From the NCBI RefSeq assembly GCF_000372845.1, contig NZ_KB889964.1:1-64000 (forward strand): a stretch of DNA of 64,000 nucleotides, given 5' to 3'. Shown here in pieces: positions 46,944-56,629 of the stretch. The notes beneath the pieces were generated by a model. It was not told where the DNA came from. It saw only the letters and a program-made list of their open reading frames with translations, and searched no databases. The stretch comes from Methylocystis rosea SV97 (GTDB taxonomy: Bacteria > Pseudomonadota > Alphaproteobacteria > Rhizobiales > Beijerinckiaceae). Made by a program: the position numbers and the translations under genes. Within the stretch, counting starts at the first letter, position 1; the number at the start of each line of letters is the position of its first letter.

Positions 46944-49294
46944 TTATGAGGTCCATCGCCAGTTTTTCACCTCGGGCATATCCTCGCCATGTTCGGCGAC
47001 GTAAAGCTTGTGACGCTCCATCGTGCTCCAGTAACGGTCTGTCGCTGTCTGTCTTTCGCGGCGGAGCCTTGGGATCCGGCTGATGGCGTCGAGCGCAAGC
47101 TGGTAACGGTCGAGGTTATTCAATACGACCATGTCGAAGGGAGTTGTCGTGGCGCCTTCCTCCTTATACCCACGCACATGAAAATTGTCATGGTTGTGCC
47201 GGCGATATGTTAGCGAGTGAATTATGGGCGGATAGCCATGAAAGGCAAAGATCACCGGCTTGTCGCGCGTGAACAGCGCGTCGAAATCCTCATCCACCAA
47301 CCCATGCGGGTGTTCCGTCTGTGACTCCAAAGTCATGAGGTCGACCACGTTCACGACGCGGATTCGAATGTCTGGAACGTAGTTCCGCAAGAGGGTTACG
47401 GCTGCGAGAGTTTCGAGCGTGGGAACATCACCCGCGCAGGCCATGACCACGTCGGGGTCATCCGCATCGTTACTCGCCCAGCGCCAAATGCCGGCCCCCG
47501 CCGTGCAATGGCGAACGGCGGATTCACAGTCGGACTGGCCACTCGGGCTGTTTACCGGCAATGATCAAGTTGACGTAGTTCCGGCTGCGAAGACAGTGAT
47601 CGACAACCGAGAGCAGGCAGTTCGCGTCGGGCGGTAGATAGATGCGCACGACGTCGGACTTTTTGCTCGCGACATGATCGATGAAACCCGGATCTTGGTG
47701 GGAGAAGCCGTTGTGATCCTGCCGCCAGACATGCGACGTGAGCAAATAATTCAGGGATGCGATTGGCTTCCGCCACGGGATTGCATTGGTCGTCTTCAGC
47801 CATTTCGCATGCTGGTTGAACATTGAGTCGATGACATGGATGAATGCCTCGTAGCACGAAAAAAGCCCGTGGCGGCCGGTGAGCAAGTAGCCTTCGAGCC
47901 AGCCTTGGCAGAGGTGCTCACTCAGGACTTCCATGACGCGGCCATTGATGCTGAGGTCGACGTCAACATCTTCAAGGCGGGCCATCCACGCCTTTCCGCT
48001 GGCCTCATAGACCGCATCGAGACCATTCGAGGCGGTTTCATCAGGACCGAATAGACGGAAATTCTGGTTGGCGAGGTTCAGCTTCATCACGTCCCGCAAA
48101 AACATTCCGAGCACGCGGGTGGACTCAGCTTCGACGCTACCCGGCGCTGAAACGCGCAGAGCGTAATCGTGGAAATTGGGCATCGCCAGGGGCGTCAGAA
48201 GCTCCCCGCCATTGGCGTGTGGATTCATCCCCATACGATGGTGGCCAGTCGGCGCAAGCGCGGCAAATTCGTCGCGGAATCTGCCGTTCTCGTCGAACAA
48301 TTCATGCGGTCTGTAGCTGTTCATCCAATCTTCGAGCTGCCTGATATGCTCGAGATTATTGAAGTCCGCGAGCGGCACTTGATGGGCGCGCCATGTTCCC
48401 TCCACCGGCTTGCCGTCCACGAACTTTGGCCCGGTCCAACCTTTTGGGGTGCGGAATACGACCATGGGCCAACATGGCCGCTCCACAGTGTTTGGAGAGG
48501 AACGCCCCACACTCTGGATCTTGTGAATCTCCATTAGGACCTTATCAAGCGTGCCGGCTAGACATTGATGCACCACGTCCGGGACGTCGCCTTCCACGAA
48601 ATATGGTTCATAGCCGTATCCGCGGATCAGGTCGGTCAATTCCTGGTGGCTGATACGAGCGAGCACAGTAGGATTGGCGATCTTGAACCCATTGAGATGA
48701 AGGATAGGAAGAACCGCACCGTCACGCGCAGGATTCAAAAACTTGTTGGAGTGCCAACTCGCGGCAAGCGCGCCGGTCTCCGCTTCACCGTCTCCGATCA
48801 TGCAGGCCACGACCAGATCGGGATTGTCGAATGCCGCGCCATATGCATGGACCAGGCAATAACCCCGCCCCCTTCATGGATCGATCCGGGTATTTCCGGG
48901 GCGACATGGCTCGGGATGCCATAAGGCCAGGAGAACTGCCGAACAGCCGTTGCAAGCCGTTTCGGCTACGCTCAATATTCGGAAAGCGCTCTGTGTAGGA
49001 CCCTTCGAGATAGCTATGCGCTACCAGACCCGGACCACCATGGCCGGGGCCGATGACATAAATCATGTTCAGATCATGTTTTTTGATCAGCCGGTTCAGG
49101 TGTACATAAATGAAATTGAGCCCGGGGGTGGTGCCCCAGTGCCCAAGTAGACGAGGTTTGATGTGTTCGAGCTTGAGAGGGGTTTCGAGCAGTGGATTGT
49201 CCTGCAGATAAATCTGCCCCACCGTGAGGTAATTTGCGGCACGCCAATATGCGTCCATTTTTTTCAACAGATCAGGCGATAAAGCATCAGGCAT
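46944..49294 (-). pseudogene. xfp: Xylulose-5-phosphate/fructose-6-phosphate phosphoketolase, frameshifted
   Basis: Full-length content of about 785 residues in three or more frames. N-terminus (49294 to about 48960) has [20 protein letters not shown] and [20 protein letters not shown]; frame changes near 48950 and 48870; the middle has ThDP-binding [20 protein letters not shown] and [11 protein letters not shown]; a further shift near 47520 leads to the C-terminal part ([20 protein letters not shown]). The enzyme splits xylulose-5-P or fructose-6-P to acetyl-P. All motifs survive, so this could be intact in reality if the indels are base-calling errors. Confidence 0.85.
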
Positions 49295-50187
49295 TGCAGG
49301 CACCCTTTGGAGGCTCGTTCACGCGCCCTGTCCCCACCCCTGAAGTTATAAGCCGATCTGCCGGCGGGTGCGTCGGGATTGCCGAAGGACGGGACGTAGC
49401 TCTGCGTTTCCGTCAACGCACCCGCGATCATCGCGCCACAGCAAAATAACCCTTAATCAGCGGGCGCGATCCAAACATGACAATGCCCTCTTGAGGCTAA
49501 CCCTCCCCTTCGGCCTGTTAGTGCCTTGATGGACTCAGGGCTAGCCCCACTCCCACTTTCGTCTCCAAGCGCAATTCCTCATGGATCGCCTTGTGGCGGA
49601 AGCTCGACGATGCCTCTTTTGCGAGCGCAATGAAAAAGCGCGAGCGTCGTTCGAAAATTTATGTCGGGTCGGACTTAGCTGCGCAGCATTACGTTCCTAC
49701 TCAGAATTTAATAGGCGGCCCACGCCGGAGGGATACGTTTTCGCGTATGATCCTTGTATTCTATCGATGACTGCCTAAGTATAATATATCAAGTTTCGGC
49801 CGAACCAATTTGCAATTGTGCTGTGCCAGTTTGAGGTAGTGACGCTGATCGCGACCGGGGATGTACCAGCGGCGGGAGGAGGAGACAGGTTCTGTCTTCG
49901 CGCGAGAGCGCTTGTCGGGAAGTCGATTTGATCAGCACTCTGGCAAAATAACGCGGATGGACGTGGCTTTCGCGGCTCTCCCATTCCGGCCTGTCGGCGC
50001 TTTAATGCAGAGACGACTTCGTAATCCACATCGTGGCCAAATACGGAACCGAAGCGGGCAAGCTTAACGCGATGTCGATGGCCTGTTGAAGGGCCACCGT
50101 TCTCACGCGAGTCTGCATGATCATCGGTTAATCAGCGTGCGAGACAGAACGTGGAAAGTTCGTCCGCTCATATGAAGGAAAATGTAC
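49295..50187. other. No confident gene
   Basis: About 890 bases. A 65-residue frame at 49581-49778 (MDRLVAEARRCLFCER...) has no ribosome site and no family match. No EcfG-type box was found before the phosphoketolase unit. Confidence 0.35.
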
Positions 50188-50271
50188 ATGAACGCGCTCA
50201 CCGCTATTCTCTCGATCTTCGCCACCGCCGCCGCTATCACACTGGCGATCACCGCCTACGTCAACGCGTAA
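50188..50271 (+). CDS. Candidate 27-residue membrane microprotein
   Basis: ATG at 50188 with AAGGAAA 7-13 bases upstream; encodes MNALTAILSIFATAAAITLA then ITAYVNA and TAA. Almost entirely a single hydrophobic helix. Too short for family assignment; supported only by ribosome site and composition. Confidence 0.35.
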   Translation: MNALTAILSIFATAAAITLAITAYVNA

Positions 50272-50466
50272 AAGTTCGCCCGCCGAGGTCCGAAGAAGTA
50301 TTTCGATCCTCGGTTCGTCGCCGGTCGGTGACGGACGCAGTTCCGCGCTCAACCGCGGGAGGTCGGAAAGCGGATTTTTTTGGATGGCGACCTCGGCCAT
50401 TTCAAATGCGAGGCAACGCCCATTCGCAATAGGCATGGACGTATTGCCGCAGCGGAGGACCTAGCC

Positions 50467-50730
50467 ATGGCGCTTACATTTCCAAATCAAAGCCGTTTCT
50501 ATGATACGACACGGCGTGCCATTCGATTTTGGGGCTATGACAGCGCAATGGAAGCTTCGTTTTTTGTGGGCGAAGACGCATTGATAAGAATTCAGCCGGA
50601 TAGTCGGATCGATCAGGCTGGGTTTCTCAGAGCCTTCGATTTAAACCGCGACCTGATTCACGCAGCCGCGATAAAAGGCTACGGGCGCGGTAAGAAAGGG
50701 TCATACGACCTTATACCCGCTGACTTCTGA
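50467..50730 (+). CDS. DUF1488-domain protein
   Basis: 87 residues from the ATG at 50467. The chain MALTFPNQSRFYDTTRRAIR, FWGYDSAMEASFFVGEDAL, then FDLNRDLIHAAAIKGYGRGK matches the DUF1488 family of small alphaproteobacterial proteins, which often accompany stress genes on plasmids. Function unknown. Confidence 0.8.
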   Translation: MALTFPNQSRFYDTTRRAIRFWGYDSAMEASFFVGEDALIRIQPDSRIDQAGFLRAFDLNRDLIHAAAIKGYGRGKKGSYDLIPADF

Positions 50731-51041
50731 TTTGCTTCAACCAGTATCCGCTGAATACCCGCTAGGACTTCTTTGCTTTAACCTTATTCGCGCAACAAGC
50801 TGCGACTTCCAACCCGGTCAAAAAATGCTTACCGCTCATGATGGTTCGGCGTCCATTTGAGGAATCCCGGTTAAGATCGCGGTAGATGCGGACATTACGA
50901 AGCTGCGTGGATCCGGATCGAGCTTGTCAGGTCGCAGCTCGACAAGGGCGACAGTTTATGGTCACGCGTCTTGAGGTGGGGGAATTATTTAAGGATCAGG
51001 GAAGTGAGCTCTCAGCCTTTGTGACATTTTTCGCTGTGCGC
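50731..51041. other. No gene recognised
   Basis: About 310 bases without motif, RNA fold or clear terminator. Confidence 0.4.
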
Positions 51042-51596
51042 TTAGCGACCACTACCGTAGCCCGCGGTGACCTCGTCTTTGTGGGCGGCGAAGGCTGCCA
51101 GGACTTCGCCCTTCTCCTTCTTCGGGACCTTGAAGAAGTCGAGGGTCCGTCCGAGTTCCGCTGCGACCTCATCAAATTCTGCTGGGGAGATCCGGAGGTC
51201 CCGGTGGGCCTCCTCAAGACCGAGCGGTGTCGTGCCGGGCTTGGTGGCCGTGAACTGGTAGGGGCCACCCGACACGTTGCAAACCCACAGCGTCCGCATG
51301 AACTTGAGTCCGGGCAGCCGTCCGAGGTTCTTGGTGTGCCATTCCCGCAGCTGCGGATTCTTGGACTTCTGGCCGACGATGGGATTCTTCACGACGGCGT
51401 CGCTGAAGTGATCCACCACAGCCGCGATGGCGAAGACGCCGCCCAGCCGCTCATACAAACTTTTCTCAGGCGTGGATTGCTTGGCCTGCGCGTACGCGTT
51501 ATCCGCCCCCATAGATACAGCGACCGGGGCTGCGGCCAGCGCAAGCGCTGCGACCACGCTTCGTCTGGTGACAGAGGTCGAAACAGCCTGTTTCAT
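51042..51596 (-). CDS. Exported group 1 truncated hemoglobin
   Basis: 184 residues, ATG at 51596 with AAGGAAA upstream. Residues 1-38 are a signal peptide with an RR pair (VTRRSVVAALALAAAPVAVS), cleaved probably after AYA; the rest is a 2-on-2 globin (SLYERLGGVFAIAAVVDHF, FMRTLWVCNVSGGPYQFTAT, proximal His in LEEAHRDLRISPAEFDEV). Truncated globins bind O2 or NO; an exported form is uncommon and implies a periplasmic role in NO or O2 chemistry. An exact EcfG-type promoter sits 35 bases upstream. Confidence 0.9.
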   Translation of the reverse strand: MKQAVSTSVTRRSVVAALALAAAPVAVSMGADNAYAQAKQSTPEKSLYERLGGVFAIAAVVDHFSDAVVKNPIVGQKSKNPQLREWHTKNLGRLPGLKFMRTLWVCNVSGGPYQFTATKPGTTPLGLEEAHRDLRISPAEFDEVAAELGRTLDFFKVPKKEKGEVLAAFAAHKDEVTAGYGSGR

Positions 51597-51630
51597 GATC
51601 AATTTCCTTGCCTATACAGGACAATGAGGC

Positions 51631-51656
51631 AACGCGCCTCAGACAAAGAAAGTTCC
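51631..51656 (-). promoter_or_regulatory. EcfG-type promoter of the truncated hemoglobin gene
   Basis: Minus strand GGAAC (51656-51652), 17 bases, CGTT (51634-51631): exact consensus, 35 bases from the ATG. Confidence 0.7.
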
Positions 51657-52101
51657 TCGAAGCTCGGCACTATCTCCAAACGTCCACACAGGGACTAAAG
51701 AGCGTTCCAACGGCGATCGCATACGCCTCCAAGGCACGGGGGGACCAAGCGTTAGATTTCGACCCCTAGGAGTGCGGTTGTTACACGACGCTTCGCGCGT
51801 CTACGCGTCCGTGACGCCGGTGATTATTGGGCATCCTTGGGCCGACGGGGAAACCGAACCAGAAAGATTAAGAGTCTATCGCGGCATCACTGGCGAAGAG
51901 GCCAATCGACGGAGAGAACTCGCGGACCTTCGACCGCTACGCCGAGTATGCCGCGTTCAAGACTGGGATGGCGGTCGTCGATCCCGCACAGCGTTTTTGT
52001 TGTTCAGCCGGGCATTTATCGCACCGACGAGTGGGCGTCCCACCTCAATTCAGGATAAGGTTGTGCAAGCTGATGTTCCGCGATCCAGGTCTGTGAGACC
52101 A

Positions 52102-53385
52102 ATGAACTCACTCTGCTCGCTCTGGTCAGAGACAGCGCCGATTGGTCCCGAGCTTCACCCATTCGAGCCGGGATCATCTGCGGACGTGATCGTCGTCGGC
52201 GGCGGCATCACGGGGCTTTCCGCGGCATTGCACATTGCGGAGCAAGGCGGTCAAAGCGTATCGGTCCTTGAGGCCGAAACGCCAGGGTGGGGCACCTCCG
52301 GTCAAGCAGGCGGACAGGTCATTGCAGGACTCCACGCCGCACCTGACGACCTGAGTGCGACCTTTGGCGATGAGATGGGCGAGCGGATGCTGTCCTTCGT
52401 CGGAAAAGCGCCTGATCTCGTGTTCCAGCTGATCGAGCGCTATCGCATTGACTGTAATCCCGTCCGGAAGGGCTGGATCCAGACGAATCGGTCAGTTCGG
52501 GGCGTTCGGGCCCTACAACGCGACGCATTGATGTGGGCCAAACGCGGCGCTCCCGTCGAGATGCTGGATCGCGCGCAAATAGCCCGGCTCGTTGGAACTC
52601 AGGTCTACGCCGGCGGCTGGCTGGATCGACGAAATGGGACGGTTCAGCCCCTTGCCTACACGCGCGGACTTGCCAAAGCCGCGATCGAGGCAGGCGCGAA
52701 GATTCATGGCAATATCCGCGTTCAAAAGCTGACAAGGGAAGGTGGGCGATGGCGGGTGACGACCAATGCCGGCCACCTGATGGGCTCGGTGGTCTTGATC
52801 GCGACCAACGCCTTCACGGACGGCCTTGTTTCCCGACTGCGGCGATCCGTTTTGCGCGTTCATGGCGTGCAAATCGCCACTGCGCCGCTACCTGACAGGG
52901 TGCGCGCGACCATTCTGCCACAGGGCCAGTCATGCGCCGACAATCACATCCTGAGCGTGCGCTACTTCCGAGTCGAGCCGGACAACCGTTTGGTCATCGG
53001 CGGTCCGGGGTGGTTGACGCCGCCGCGTAACGCCCGTGCTTTGAGCTTTCAGATACTTGAACGCTCTACGCGGCGCATGTTTCCACAAATCGCCAATATC
53101 CCGTTCGATTATCACTGGTACGGTCGCGGGGCGATGACCGCCGACCTGCTGCCCCACCTCCACGAGCCTCAGCCCGGCATCGTCGCGGCTCTCGGTTACA
53201 ACGGTCGCGGCATTGCCGCAGGCACAGCGCTTGGCGCTCTACTGGCGCGCCGCGCGCTGGGAGAGCCTGCACGGGATCTGCCCTTCCCCGTAACTGCTCT
53301 TTCGGCGCTTCCCTTTAACACGGCGCCGGCCGCGCGCTATTACCTATCCATAGCGGCGGACCGACTCCGCCATCTCTTTGATTGA
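52102..53385 (+). CDS. FAD-dependent amino acid/gamma-glutamylputrescine oxidase-like protein
   Basis: 427 residues from the ATG at 52102. DAO-type FAD-binding fold: VIVVGGGITGLSAALHIAEQ, then QAGGQVIAGLH (flavin contact), the substrate domain, and the second FAD motif ALGYNGRGIAAGTALG. Closest in style to PuuB/YobN oxidases of polyamine catabolism; the exact amine substrate is not readable. The start MNSLCSLWSETAPIGPELHP fits the family N-terminus, though the ribosome site is weak. Upstream frames (51772-52101) are debris and not part of the protein. Confidence 0.85.
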   Translation: MNSLCSLWSETAPIGPELHPFEPGSSADVIVVGGGITGLSAALHIAEQGGQSVSVLEAETPGWGTSGQAGGQVIAGLHAAPDDLSATFGDEMGERMLSFVGKAPDLVFQLIERYRIDCNPVRKGWIQTNRSVRGVRALQRDALMWAKRGAPVEMLDRAQIARLVGTQVYAGGWLDRRNGTVQPLAYTRGLAKAAIEAGAKIHGNIRVQKLTREGGRWRVTTNAGHLMGSVVLIATNAFTDGLVSRLRRSVLRVHGVQIATAPLPDRVRATILPQGQSCADNHILSVRYFRVEPDNRLVIGGPGWLTPPRNARALSFQILERSTRRMFPQIANIPFDYHWYGRGAMTADLLPHLHEPQPGIVAALGYNGRGIAAGTALGALLARRALGEPARDLPFPVTALSALPFNTAPAARYYLSIAADRLRHLFD

Positions 53386-53933
53386 GAACTAATCGCCCGA
53401 TTGCGGCCCACACCCTCTTACGCCGATGAACCCGCCAGTCGGACGCTTTCAATGAAGATCGGCGATCGCCGGAGGGAAGCTGTGGGGCGGGAGACTGCCA
53501 AAATCCGCCTCCATCCGAACGTTTGCGTCGAGCCGCTCCACCGATACAATAGCCGGCAGGTCGCTCGCCAATTGCCTTTTCGTCCCATACCCCCAAAGAA
53601 TGACTCGACGGCGCCGCCGTTGATCAGATGCTCAACCCATTCGCGCCATGCAATCATCCACTGATCGAATTGTCCCTGACCACATTTTTGCCAAAGCGGC
53701 CATCCTGAAACGGCGAAGCGCGGCTATGACAATGACCGTGAGGACGATGACGAACGCGAGGACGATAACGAAGGCGATCCGGACAGTGACGACGAACCTG
53801 ACCACGAGCTTCCACACGACTTCATGGGAGCGGGTGTTGCAATGACTGGCGCAGCCGACAAGTCGGACCGAGCGCGGTCTTCTTTCGGACTCGGCGTTCT
53901 TTTATGTAATCGCGAGTCGTATCAAATCAGCTC
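53386..53933. other. Debris with an acidic low-complexity stretch
   Basis: No intact gene. Bases 53727-53815 encode, in one frame without a start, a run of Asp/Glu/Arg repeats (DNDREDDDEREDDNE); on the minus strand the same bases give a Val/Ile-rich hydrophobic frame, an artefact of complementarity. Probably the remains of an acidic surface or periplasmic protein. Confidence 0.35.
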
Positions 53934-53958
53934 GGAACATTTCGCCGGCCGGCGAGTT
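53934..53958 (+). promoter_or_regulatory. EcfG-type promoter of the DUF2383 gene
   Basis: GGAAC, 16 bases, AGTT, 38 bases before the ATG at 53996. Confidence 0.6.
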
Positions 53959-53995
53959 GAGGAGTTACAATCACAAACATATCACGGAGGAAAGA

Positions 53996-54433
53996 ATGGG
54001 CTCGCAAGCACTGACTACGCTCAAGAACTTGGCAGAGGTGAGTCGCGACGGCGAGAAGGGTTTTGTCGCCGCAGCTGAGGGCGTTAAAGATGAGAGTTTG
54101 AAAAACACATTTCAGCGCGCTGCAGCGCGTTGCGCTTTGGGAGCGCGCGAACTTGACGACGAAATCGTTAGGCTCGGCGGCATGCCAAGTGACGCTGGGT
54201 CCGTTTCGGGCGCGATGCATCGCGCATGGACCAACTTGAAAGCGGCCATTACGGGCGGGGACGAAGCGGCGGTTCTGTCGGAATGCGAGCGTGGCGAAGA
54301 CGCCGCTAAAGCGGCGTATGAGAAAGCCCTGAAGGAGGATTTGCCTGCTGACGTCGCGACGATTGTTAAGCGGCAATATCAGGGCGTGCGGGAAAATCAC
54401 GACCTTATCAAACAGCTGCGCGACGCGGCCTAG
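53996..54433 (+). CDS. PA2169-family four-helix-bundle protein (DUF2383)
   Basis: 145 residues, ATG at 53996 with GGAGGAAAG upstream. Begins MGSQALTTLKNLAEVSRDGE; four amphipathic helices of a ferritin-like bundle (FVAAAEGVKDESLKNTFQRA, ALGARELDDEIVRLGGMPSD, ECERGEDAAKAAYEKALKED). DUF2383/PA2169 proteins are stress-induced and structurally ferritin-like without clear metal ligands. EcfG-type promoter upstream, terminator 80 bases after. Confidence 0.9.
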   Translation: MGSQALTTLKNLAEVSRDGEKGFVAAAEGVKDESLKNTFQRAAARCALGARELDDEIVRLGGMPSDAGSVSGAMHRAWTNLKAAITGGDEAAVLSECERGEDAAKAAYEKALKEDLPADVATIVKRQYQGVRENHDLIKQLRDAA

Positions 54434-54512
54434 CCTTCTCAGCGTCTTGGTTTGCGGCAACACTCATTTTCGTCCCTCCGCCGGCTTTCCTGACCGGCAA
54501 TCACCCATTCTT

Positions 54513-54540
54513 GCCCGGTCAGAAATGGCCGGGCTTTTTT
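54513..54540 (+). terminator. Intrinsic terminator, same design as at 4951
   Basis: CCCGGTCAGAAATGGCCGGG and TTTTTTT, nearly identical to 4951-4977. Confidence 0.75.
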
Positions 54541-54618
54541 TGCGGGGGAATATGATGCCCGCCCGCGACGATTGCGACGGCTCCGCTTGCTCGGGCAGAG
54601 GAGGCGTTCCCCATCAAG

Positions 54619-55442
54619 ATGGGCGCCGGCTACGAAATCTCCTATAACTGCCCGCAGCCGACTCCCATGATTATTCTGACGCTGAGTGTCCATTGATCAC
54701 GCATCGCTGATGTGCTGACCGTAGATCGTATGCGCTTCGATCCGCCCGTCCCCACCAACACCTATCACGACAGTTTCGGAAATTTCTGCCATGTCATCCG
54801 CGCCCCTGCGGGCCGGCTCACAATGTCCTCAGATTTTCTTATTCAGGACGACGGGAGGCCCGATCCAATCGCCGCGGAGGCCGAGCAGCATGCGCTCGAA
54901 AACCTGCCGGTGGAGGTTCTGATCTATCTGCTCGGCAGCCGCTACTGCGAGACCGATCGCGTCTCGGATTTGGCATGGGCGCTTTTCGGTCAGGTTCCGA
55001 GGGGTTGGCCGCTGGCGCGGGCGATCTGTGACTATGTCCACGATCGCCTCGCGTTCGATACCAGCATGCGAGCCCGACAAGAACAGCGTGGGACGCGAAT
55101 ACAAAGCAACGCGGCGTGTGCCGCGACTTTGCCCATCTCGCGGTCGCACTACGTCGCTGCATGAACATTCCGGCGCGTTACTGCACCGGCTATCTTGGGG
55201 ACACCGGGGTGCCGCCGGACGATGCGGCGATGGATTTCAGCGCCTGGTTCGAAGTCTATCTCGGCGGCCCCTGGCACACGTTCGACGCCCGCCACAACAC
55301 GCCGCGAATCGGGCGCATCCTGATTGCGCTAGGACGAGATGCGACCGACGTCGCGATGGTGACCTCATTTGGCCCGTGCGCGCTCGCGAGCTTCAGGGTG
55401 ATCACCGAGGAGATCACTGCGGCCACGCCGGTGATTAGGTGA
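54619..55442 (+). pseudogene. Transglutaminase-like peptidase, nonsense and frameshift
   Basis: From the ATG at 54619: MGAGYEISYNCPQPTPMIIL, then a TGA at 54694, then the N-terminal beta domain (VDRMRFDPPVPTNTYHDSFG) and a frame change near 55055 leading to the catalytic core GVCRDFAHLAVALRRCMNIP (Cys), WFEVYLGGPWHTFDARHN (His, Asp). This is the two-domain bacterial transglutaminase family. Both lesions are local; the catalytic triad is preserved. Confidence 0.8.
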
Positions 55443-55469
55443 CAGCTTTCGAGCTTCCGCGGTAAGGAT

Positions 55470-55790
55470 CAGCGCCCCATCACCGTATCTCTTCGAACGG
55501 TTGGGCGGCTATCTTCGAAGAAGTCTGCTAGCGGGACCCACCTGTCGCCGGGCCTCTTCGAGGCATTTTTCAACCTGATACACGGCGACCGGCTCGATCA
55601 ATGTCGCATCATCGTCGCCGAAGTCGGAGCGATCCACCCGCGGGAGACAATCCATTCCTGCAATACGTCCTCGGCGGGGGTGCGCAACAGTGCGACGGGG
55701 TCATCGTCGCCCGTCATCCAGACGCGCATCACGCCAATCGAGGATGACCGGCATGCCATCGTGAAAGCGGGATGCGGCCATCGAGATCTG
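55470..55790 (-). pseudogene. SRAP (YedK/HMCES-like) peptidase fragment
   Basis: Frames encode FHDGMPVIL, then DDPVALLRTPAEDVLQEWIV and SDFGDDDATLIEPV: the C-terminal part of SOS-response-associated peptidase, where HxRMPVIL is the catalytic His motif. Broken by frame changes and lacking Cys2. Confidence 0.6.
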
Positions 55791-55821
55791 ATGGACTCGA
55801 TGACCCCTTCGCGCAGCGTGC

Positions 55822-56313
55822 TTACGTGCCCAGGATCTTCGAGATCTCGCCGAGCGTGGCCTTCTCGGCGTCGCTTACCTTCACACCGCCAAAGCCGAGA
55901 AAGCCGCCTTCGGTGCCGGCCTCAGCCACGGTTTTGGAAATCTGCGCCAACCAGCCATTGAAAGCCTTGGCTTCGCCAGGCGCCTTCTGGTTGACAAGCG
56001 CCGCCGTCTCCTTCAGCGCCTCCAGCGCTCTGCCCTTGATCTCGTCGAGCTTAGCGCCCTGCACGATGCTGCGGATCCCTTCGCGCGCGTCGGTGCGGCC
56101 AGAGGGCGTAAGAATTTCCTCGGCGATCGCCTTCACGAGCTCGCCGCTCGCGCCGGTCTTGGCTTCGGCCAATTGCTTGGCGTTGGCGAAAGATTCCTGC
56201 AGCGTCCCGACGAAGCTCGATGGATCGGCAGCGGTCACAGCGAAGCCGGCGAGCAGCGGCGCCTGCACGAGCTTCTTCCATTCGACCGGCGAAAAATCGT
56301 TCTTGCTGACCAT
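55822..56313 (-). CDS. Conserved hypothetical protein
   Basis: 163 residues from the ATG at 56313, GGGAGAGA upstream. Begins MVSKNDFSPVEWKKLVQAPL, a pattern common to a proteobacterial family of all-helical cytoplasmic proteins of unknown function; continues LAGFAVTAADPSSFVGTLQE and ends with a Gly-rich GGFLGFGGVKVSDAEKATLG. No function known. Confidence 0.7.
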   Translation of the reverse strand: MVSKNDFSPVEWKKLVQAPLLAGFAVTAADPSSFVGTLQESFANAKQLAEAKTGASGELVKAIAEEILTPSGRTDAREGIRSIVQGAKLDEIKGRALEALKETAALVNQKAPGEAKAFNGWLAQISKTVAEAGTEGGFLGFGGVKVSDAEKATLGEISKILGT

Positions 56314-56629
56314 TTGTTTCTCTCCCTTATCTGACTAGTTTCCTACTGCTGATTGTTTGGCGATGTGAGCGTCCGAAGTTCTTTCAGGCGTAGAGCCAAT
56401 ATGGTTTTGTGTGGCAAAATGTCGGTTCCACACTCCAAAGATAGGCGTCAAACTATAATTGACGAGGTGTAAGCGCGCCGTGGGTCACGCATTGCCCGAA
56501 GGCGACACCCTTAATGTGCGCAGCGTAAGCCGCCGCCGCCACACGTCGGGCGTAGATTGCACCAACGCTGACGGCCGCTTCTCGCCATCGGCTGCATCGA
56601 GAGTCGGCAGGCATACTAGTCACGTGAAT
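56314..56629. other. No gene recognised
   Basis: About 315 bases, upstream region of the minus-strand gene; no EcfG-type box seen. Confidence 0.4.

Noticed and set aside
50041-50075. GGAAC box as a further EcfG promoter
   Set aside because: No GTT at 17-18 bases and no gene start at a suitable distance.
53632-53817. Minus-strand hydrophobic ORF as a membrane protein
   Set aside because: Its Val/Ile-rich sequence is the complement of an acidic Asp/Glu repeat region and it has no ribosome site.
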